Origin: Yinghuangia elevatio
GTDB lineage: Bacteria > Actinomycetota > Actinomycetes > Streptomycetales > Streptomycetaceae
Length of the DNA: 9,943 nt
Assembly: GCF_040649515.1 (NCBI RefSeq)
Contig: NZ_JBEZFP010000217.1
Span: 1-9,943 of the forward strand
Direction: 5' to 3'
A model generated the notes under the pieces. It was given only the letters and a program-made list of their open reading frames with translations, had not been told where the DNA came from and made no database searches. How positions within the stretch are numbered: the first letter of the stretch is position 1; each line of letters begins with the position of its first letter. Below, in pieces: positions 5,997 through 9,943 of this stretch. The translations under genes were made by a program, and so were the position numbers.

Positions 5997-6092
5997 TCAT
6001 GTGGAGATTGCCGCGGTGAGCTGTCCCGCCTCGATTCCGAGTTCGGTGAGTCCGTACTCCACCACCCGAGGCGGAACGGTGGGTCCGATCAT
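5997..6092 (-). pseudogene. HxlR-family winged-helix regulator, C-terminal fragment
   Basis: The 31 residues before a TGA at 5997 include TVPPRVVEYGLTELGIEAG, matching the wing and following helix of HxlR regulators, usually PPRVEYSLTxxG. The DNA-binding helices that should precede it are missing; upstream codons (SSSVGQGRLV) do not resemble the family. Family members have about 100-150 residues, so only the last quarter remains. It runs convergent to the broken plus-strand ORF beginning at 6091. Confidence 0.6.
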
Positions 6093-6329
6093 GACGAGCC
6101 TGCCTTGCCCGACAGAGCTGGAGGACTACCAGCTGACCGGACAGCGCTGCCCCACCGTCGGCTGCCGTCAGCCAGCCGTCCGCGGCACCGAGCGTGACTT
6201 CTACAACGAGGACGGCACCGACGCTGCTGCGGCTGGGAGGCGGACCGCCCCCGAGGCACCAAGGCCGCCTCCGAGTACCTGTTCATGACCAGCCACGGTC
6301 GGTGCTCCGGGGCGGAGGCGGCCCGGTGA
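6091..6329 (+). pseudogene. frameshifted small ORF upstream of the 147-aa hypothetical gene (unrecognised)
   Basis: One frame gives ELEDYQLTGQRCPTVGCRQ and TERDFYNEDGTD with GC-ending codons up to about 6220. A second frame then continues CCGWEADRPRGTKAASEYLF and MTSHGRCSGAEAAR to a TGA at 6327-6329. Together they read as one protein of about 78 residues broken by a frameshift near 6222-6226, inside a GCTGCTGCGG run. The stop overlaps the next gene as GTGA, as in a coupled operon. I do not recognise the family; the CPTVGC and CCGW Cys pairs might bind metal. The start at 6091 is uncertain. Confidence 0.45.
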
Positions 6330-6769
6330 CCGTCCCCGCGCGCACCATCGAGGAGTTGATCGGTGCGGACCGCGCCAGTCTGTGGGCGGTGGACCGGGCC
6401 GGCGAGTACACCGACCGCGACCTGCTGGACCCCGACGCGGCGCTGCGCTGGGTGTGGGCGCAGGCCGACGCCGGCGACCCGCTCGTCCTGGCCGGGCCGG
6501 GGCAGGTCTGGCGGCTCCCGGACGGCGTCGACCCTGACGAGGTCGACGCCCCGGCCCGCGTCCTGCTGATCTGGGCGCGCCTGGAGGAGCCCGCCCGCGT
6601 GAAGGTCCCGCTCGTCAGCGAGGACGGCACCCCCGGTGTCCGCGACGAGCTCCTGGTCGACGTGCTGCGCGACTACACCCTGACAACGTGGATGCCGTGG
6701 GGCGCGTTCGCCGACGACCCCGACCCGGCCACCCGCCCGGGCCCGGCGGCCTCGGACGGCGAGACGTGA
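6326..6769 (+). CDS. conserved-looking hypothetical protein, 147 aa
   Basis: From a GTG at 6326 with GGAGG 7 bases upstream, the product begins VTVPARTIEELIGADRASLW. It is acidic and rich in Asp, Glu and Trp, with DPDAALRWVWAQADAGDP, ARVLLIWARLEEP and DELLVDVLRDYTLTTWMPWG. There is no signal peptide or membrane segment. Codon bias is strong throughout, so the gene is real. The start is chosen because it overlaps the upstream stop (GTGA) and has the ribosome site; an ATG at 6194 would run through the upstream broken ORF. The function is unknown. The compact acidic make-up might suit a plasmid- or phage-derived accessory protein. Confidence 0.7.
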   Translation: MTVPARTIEELIGADRASLWAVDRAGEYTDRDLLDPDAALRWVWAQADAGDPLVLAGPGQVWRLPDGVDPDEVDAPARVLLIWARLEEPARVKVPLVSEDGTPGVRDELLVDVLRDYTLTTWMPWGAFADDPDPATRPGPAASDGET

Positions 6770-7009
6770 CCGCCTACGGAAGTGGAGTTCGCGCGGTGGC
6801 TTGCTGGAGCGGCGTGCGCAAGTCGGGGGGTCAGAAGCCTTTCGGCAGAGTCCGTGTCTCCGTGCGGAGTTCTCGGGGTTGCCTGCAGATCCCGCGAGAC
6901 CGGGCCTCACATACACGACACGCCCGCTGTCGACAGCGCTGCCGGATCGCCGCGTTGCGGCGTGCGTCCCCCTCGGTCAGTCGGTCCAGGTCTTCAGGAC
7001 CGCGGCGAT
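6770..7009. other. intergenic stretch, probable IS debris
   Basis: No gene is supported. The minus-strand frame that follows the IS5 fragment stays open down to 6831, but its residues after about 7010 (DRRGPEDLDRLTEG onward) are Arg-rich and not transposase-like. This is likely the old end of the element and its flank. Confidence 0.35.
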
Positions 7010-7250
7010 CGTTCTCGCGACACGTCGGCTGAGTCGTCCGCCGGGACTGCCTGCGGGTGATGCGCCTGGTCATGAGAGTGATGGCGGCCCAGGTGATCAG
7101 CGATTCCGAGTGCTGGACGTGCCGTTCGTAGTCGCGGGCGTGTCGGCGGGCGTGCATCACCCAGGCGAGAGACCGCTCGACCACCCAACGACGGGGCAGG
7201 ACGACGAACCCGATGACGTCCTTCGGCCGGCTGACGGTCTTGGAGGTGTC
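7010..7250 (-). pseudogene. IS5-family transposase, C-terminal fragment
   Basis: The frame reads VSRPKDVIGFVVLPRRWVVE and RSLAWVMHARRHARDYER, then ESLITWAAITLMTRRITRR. RRWVVERSLAW carries the final catalytic Glu of IS5-type DDE transposases in streptomycetes. Everything before the VSRPKD block is missing; the upstream residues MCRCSHDTSKT do not fit. It differs clearly from the IS5 element at the right edge, which has HRWAVERTMSW, so these are two separate elements. It is a non-functional remnant. Confidence 0.75.
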
Positions 7251-7251
7251 A

Positions 7252-7386
7252 TGTGAACAGCGGCACATCGTGAAGCGGATCTCCGAACGGCTGGTCGACG
7301 AGCACGCCGTCGCGGGGATTCTCGCATCTGGTGGTCAGCCGATACGTCGCTGCCCAGGGCAGGCCGAACGTGGAGGCAACGGATAA
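7252..7386 (+). other. possible coding scrap beside the IS5 remnant
   Basis: A plus-strand frame reads EQRHIVKRISERLVDEHAV with good codon bias for about 20 codons, then degrades before a stop at 7384-7386. It begins where the IS5 fragment is cut and may be the interrupted end of a lost gene. No family is recognised. Confidence 0.2.
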
Positions 7387-7444
7387 TACCTGAGGGGCTG
7401 TTGGCTGCCGTGGGCCCTTCGACGTCACGAGCCTTGGAGAGCAT

Positions 7445-7960
7445 GTGAACGTACCCCTCGCAATCGCCACCATCGTCAGCAGTACCGCAGCTGTAGTCGC
7501 CTTGATCCTTGTCTGGCTCCAACTGAAGGTCCAGTCCCGCCAGGCCCGCCAGGCCGCGCTGAGTGCCCTCCACGAAGAGCTGGTAAGCCTTCCCATGCAG
7601 CGGGCGATCAGGGCGCTCTACCGGTACGAGCCAACTGATCTGGCGACGCCCGGCACCGAGGAGGTCCTTGAGACGATCGAGTTCGTCGTCAACCGGTTCA
7701 ACTTCATCGGGTATCGCGTAGAGACCGGAGTCGTACCCGCCAACGACGTCCTACGCACGGAATGGCAGGCCGTGATCCGCCTGAGCCACCAGCTTCAACC
7801 GTTCATGGAGGCCGAGGCAGCCCGCCGCAACGGTGCGCCTTATAGCACCAGCTTCCAGTCCCTCGTCACTCGAGCACGCCAGTACGGCGAAGCTCATCAT
7901 CCACAGGTGAGAGTCGAACCATTCCGGCGGCATTTCGATGCTGATCCGGCCGCTGTCTGA
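7445..7960 (+). CDS. membrane-anchored DUF4760-like protein
   Basis: The 171-residue product has one N-terminal membrane helix (about 4-27, PLAIATIVSSTAAVVALILV) followed by a basic, Gln/Arg-rich helix (RQARQAALSALHEEL, 32-46) and an alpha-helical cytosolic domain. The blocks EFVVNRFNFIGYRVETGVVP (79-98) and HQLQPFMEAE resemble DUF4760-type proteins, which share this TM-plus-helical layout; their function is unknown. The start is GTG, with GGAGA 4 bases upstream. It lies only 43 bases before the hydrolase gene in the same direction, so co-transcription is possible. The family assignment is tentative. Confidence 0.7.
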   Translation: MNVPLAIATIVSSTAAVVALILVWLQLKVQSRQARQAALSALHEELVSLPMQRAIRALYRYEPTDLATPGTEEVLETIEFVVNRFNFIGYRVETGVVPANDVLRTEWQAVIRLSHQLQPFMEAEAARRNGAPYSTSFQSLVTRARQYGEAHHPQVRVEPFRRHFDADPAAV

Positions 7961-8003
7961 GTGAGGCGTCCGCCCTCAACAGTCGTCTGGCAGGGTTCTC
8001 GGT

Positions 8004-8888
8004 ATGCCTAAGCCCTTGGGAGCCGAGGCGCTTCGTCGTGTCCTTGGCCCCACCACTCCGGCGGCGATCGGTGACATCGAGACTCTCGGCGAGAGGCAGT
8101 GCGAGGGATACCTGCTCCGCCATGTCGCCTACCGCGTGCCAAGCGGCCGCGCCTCGGTGTTCGTCTGCATCCCTGGCCGGCTGGCCCGACCGGCTCCGCT
8201 GGTCTTCTGCCAGCATCAGCACGCCGGCCGCTTCGACCTCGGCAAGAGCGAGGTGGTGGGGCTGCGGGGCAGGGCCGACCAGCGCTACGCCGCCGAGCTC
8301 GCCCAACGGGGCTTTGTCACCATCGCCCCCGACGCCATCGGGTTCGAGGACCGCAACTGGGCCGACGGGGACAACGTCGGCTGGTTCGAGCTGTCCTCGC
8401 GCCTGGTGATCGGCAGAACGCTGTTGGCGGACTTGCTCCAAGAGGTGAGCCTGGCCATCGACTACGGGGCGTCGCTGCCAGAGGCCGACGCGACGCGAAT
8501 CGGCTTCATCGGCCATTCGTATGGCGGCCGGATGGCGATCTGGGCCCCCGCCTGGGATCAACGCATCCAGGCGAGCGTGTCGAACTGCGGGTGCATTCCC
8601 TATCGTGAGTCCGCCGCGCATGACGCCGGCTTCCAGGCGGACTTCGTCGTTCCAGGCTTCGCCCGCGACTACGACATCGAGGATGTACTCTCGGCCGCCC
8701 CGCGATGCCGGTATCTGCTCATCGCGGGCGACCAGGACGTATGGAGCCGCGGCGCGGCCGACATCGCCCGCGCGCTCCAAGACCGCGGGGATAGGCATGC
8801 CACTGTGCGCATCCGGCCAGGCGGCCATGGGTTTCCCATCACGGACCGCGAACTTGCCTACGGCTTCATAGAGTCGGCTCTCTCCTAG
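8004..8888 (+). CDS. alpha/beta hydrolase, dienelactone hydrolase / acetyl-xylan esterase type
   Basis: The 294-residue protein shows a complete catalytic triad arrangement: nucleophile Ser172 in GHSYGG (170-175), an acid in LLIAGDQDVW (238-247, Asp245 likely) and His275 in PGGHGF (272-277). LVFCQHQHAGRFDLGKSEVVG (66-86) fits the oxyanion region of the Abhydrolase_7/dienelactone hydrolase group. There is no signal peptide, so it is probably a cytosolic esterase or lactonase; the substrate is unknown. The start is ATG at 8004 with AGGG 8 bases upstream, a modest ribosome site. It follows the DUF4760-like gene by 43 bases and may share its transcript. It is intact with normal codon bias. Confidence 0.88.
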   Translation: MPKPLGAEALRRVLGPTTPAAIGDIETLGERQCEGYLLRHVAYRVPSGRASVFVCIPGRLARPAPLVFCQHQHAGRFDLGKSEVVGLRGRADQRYAAELAQRGFVTIAPDAIGFEDRNWADGDNVGWFELSSRLVIGRTLLADLLQEVSLAIDYGASLPEADATRIGFIGHSYGGRMAIWAPAWDQRIQASVSNCGCIPYRESAAHDAGFQADFVVPGFARDYDIEDVLSAAPRCRYLLIAGDQDVWSRGAADIARALQDRGDRHATVRIRPGGHGFPITDRELAYGFIESALS

Positions 8889-9135
8889 ACACCCCATCGC
8901 CGCTGACCGGAAACCCACGAAGCGCTCCCGGCGAGCATGGAGGACTGGCAACTCTGTTGATAATGCGTCCTGTTCGGGCTCGGTTGTCTTGCTGCCCCTG
9001 GCTCTGTCCACGAGCTACTCCTCATGAACAAAGCCGCTGCCCCGCTGGTCGGAGGCCACCGGTGGCCCGCTCGGACAAACCGCGGTCCTTGACCGCCTCA
9101 GGCATGACTGCTGTTCGAGTCGGGTTTCGATGAGC
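8889..9135. other. intergenic stretch between the hydrolase and the TPR remnant
   Basis: No gene is supported. A minus-strand frame around 9025-9105 reads VKDRGLSERATGGLRPAG with fair codon bias but has no recognisable family. No convincing terminator stem was found after the hydrolase stop. Confidence 0.3.
9054..9067. repeat. perfect 14-bp palindrome
   Basis: GGCCACCGGTGGCC is a perfect dyad with no spacer. It could be an operator half-site pair, but short GC palindromes are common at this base composition. Confidence 0.25.
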
Positions 9136-9524
9136 TGACGGGCAGACGCCGCATACTTCATGGCGGCGCGCGGCGTGGCCGGCGGCTACGTCCCCGCGTC
9201 GCTGCAGCACCAGACCGGTCTCGCCCTCGCCGACCTCGGCGACCTGGTCGGCGCCGAGACCCATCTGGCCGCGTCCGCCACCAACCGCGGCGCCGACGAG
9301 CACCACACCCTGACCCTCGTCCGGCTCCTCTCGCCGACGTCCAACTGCGCCGCGGCCGCCCCGCCGAAGCCGCCGCCACCGTGCGCGCCCTGCTCGAGCA
9401 TCTCGACACCGTCGACTCCGCCCGCGTCCAGTGCGGCCTCGCCGACCTGCGCTCCGCATGGCAGCCCTACCGCACCGGCGAACCGGTTGTCGGATACGTC
9501 GACAGCCTGCTCGCCCAGCACTAA
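9136..9524 (+). pseudogene. TPR-containing transcriptional regulator, C-terminal fragment with frameshift
   Basis: The first frame gives YVPASLQHQTGLALADLGDL and GAETHLAASATNRG, a tetratricopeptide-like unit common in streptomycete XRE-type regulators. At about 9327-9336 the sense frame changes; the second frame gives LADVQLRRGRPAEAAATVRA, then DSARVQCGLADLRSAW and YVDSLLAQH before a TAA at 9522-9524. An in-frame stop near 9133 and the absence of a helix-turn-helix show that only the C-terminal 130 or so residues remain. The IS5 element on the opposite strand ends a few bases past this stop. It is clearly non-functional, though the stop itself looks original. Confidence 0.7.
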
Positions 9525-9943
9525 GACCGTGTCCTACGTGGTGTGGCGATGGAGTCGTTTGCAGCAGAGGGCTGCTGCCGCAAGCGTGAGCAATGCGAGG
9601 AACAGGTCGGATCTACGTTCGTAGCGGATGGTCAGCCGCCGGTATCCGGTCAGCCAGGACATCGTGCGTTCGACGGCCCAGCGGTGGCGACCCAGGCGCT
9701 GGGAGGTGTCGATGCCGATGCGAGCGATCCGCACGATCCGGCGTCCGCGCAGCCACTTCCGCAGAGGTGCGTTGTCGTAGGCCTTGTCGGCATGCAGTTT
9801 GCCCGGTTTCCACGGCCGGCCACGGTCTGGATCGTGCTTGGCCATGAAGGCTTGGACGAGCGGCTTCAGACCGTTGCTGTCATGGCAGTTGCCCGCCGAG
9901 AGCCCGACGACGAGCGGCAGCCCGGCGCGATCGGACAGGACGT
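9525..9943 (-). mobile_element. IS5-family insertion sequence, end inside window
   Basis: The element reaches into the window with its 3' end. The likely terminus is the GACCGTGTCCTACG stretch starting near 9526, 2-3 bases past the TAA of the TPR remnant. The other end and any target duplication lie outside the window, so the exact boundary is inferred from the transposase stop at 9534. Confidence 0.6.
9534..9943 (-). CDS. IS5-family transposase, C-terminal part (continues beyond the right edge)
   Basis: The 135 residues visible are in one uninterrupted frame from the window edge to a TAG at 9534-9536: VLSDRAGLPLVVGLSAGNCH, GKLHADKAYDNAPLRKWL, then GRHRWAVERTMSWLTGYRR and a hydrophobic AAAALCCKRL tail. 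LHADKAYD holds the second acidic catalytic residue and AVERTMSW the final Glu of the DDE triad. The match is good to streptomycete IS5-type (IS1647/IS427-like) transposases. No frameshift is seen in the visible part, so this may be an active copy, unlike the fragment near 7100. Confidence 0.85.
   Translation of the reverse strand, partial: VLSDRAGLPLVVGLSAGNCHDSNGLKPLVQAFMAKHDPDRGRPWKPGKLHADKAYDNAPLRKWLRGRRIVRIARIGIDTSQRLGRHRWAVERTMSWLTGYRRLTIRYERRSDLFLALLTLAAAALCCKRLHRHTT

Noticed and set aside
6194..6325. Longer ATG start for the 147-aa hypothetical protein
   Set aside because: The extra 44 residues are Pro/Arg-rich and out of frame with the coding signal of the upstream ORF; the GTG at 6326 has a proper ribosome site and stop overlap.
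7866..9011. Long minus-strand open frame (381 codons) across the hydrolase
   Set aside because: It is antisense to an intact alpha/beta hydrolase with catalytic motifs; the product shows no recognisable domain.
1..9943. CRISPR arrays, tRNA or rRNA genes
   Set aside because: No regularly spaced repeats, cloverleaf-like arms or conserved rRNA segments were noticed on either strand.

Overview
The window looks like an accessory, heavily rearranged stretch of a high-GC actinomycete chromosome or linear replicon, most likely Streptomyces. The reasons are the GC-rich third codon positions in most reading frames, frequent GTG/TTG starts, streptomycete-type IS110/IS5/Tn3 transposase remnants and a TPR-regulator tail typical of that genus. 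No rRNA, tRNA or CRISPR array was seen.

Left part (about 1-2440, minus strand): a polymorphic-toxin tip and its presumed immunity gene. Read leftward, the order is the start of an IS110-type transposase, a toxin fragment with an intein-like Hint domain, a YwqJ-like deaminase toxin domain, and a SUKH-3 immunity gene. The toxin has lost its N-terminal part at the IS110 junction. It also carries a net -1 frameshift exactly between Hint and deaminase, so it looks dead as drawn, whereas the immunity gene is open. The region upstream of the IS110 start may hold the element's bridge-RNA locus.

Middle part (about 2437-5145, minus strand): the best preserved unit. rsgA (ribosome-assembly GTPase) overlaps by GTGA with one long ORF that encodes a SAM methyltransferase fused in frame to a GNAT acetyltransferase, followed by a perfect 15-bp terminator-like hairpin. 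Upstream of rsgA lie two tiny overlapping ORFs with strong ribosome sites. The Shine-Dalgarno of the first is buried in a 14-bp hairpin, and another hairpin lies between the second tiny ORF and rsgA. This has the form of a cis-regulatory leader.

Right part (about 5150-9943): a mosaic of fragments and a few intact genes. It contains a Tn3-family transposase tail, a possible Cys-rich small ORF, an HxlR regulator tail, a frameshifted small ORF overlapping an intact 147-aa hypothetical gene, an IS5-family transposase tail, a membrane-anchored DUF4760-like protein, an intact dienelactone-hydrolase-type alpha/beta hydrolase, a frameshifted TPR-regulator tail, and an IS5-family element that enters from the right edge and ends beside that tail's stop codon.

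Most functional statements rest on motif recognition by eye. No database search or structure calculation was run.
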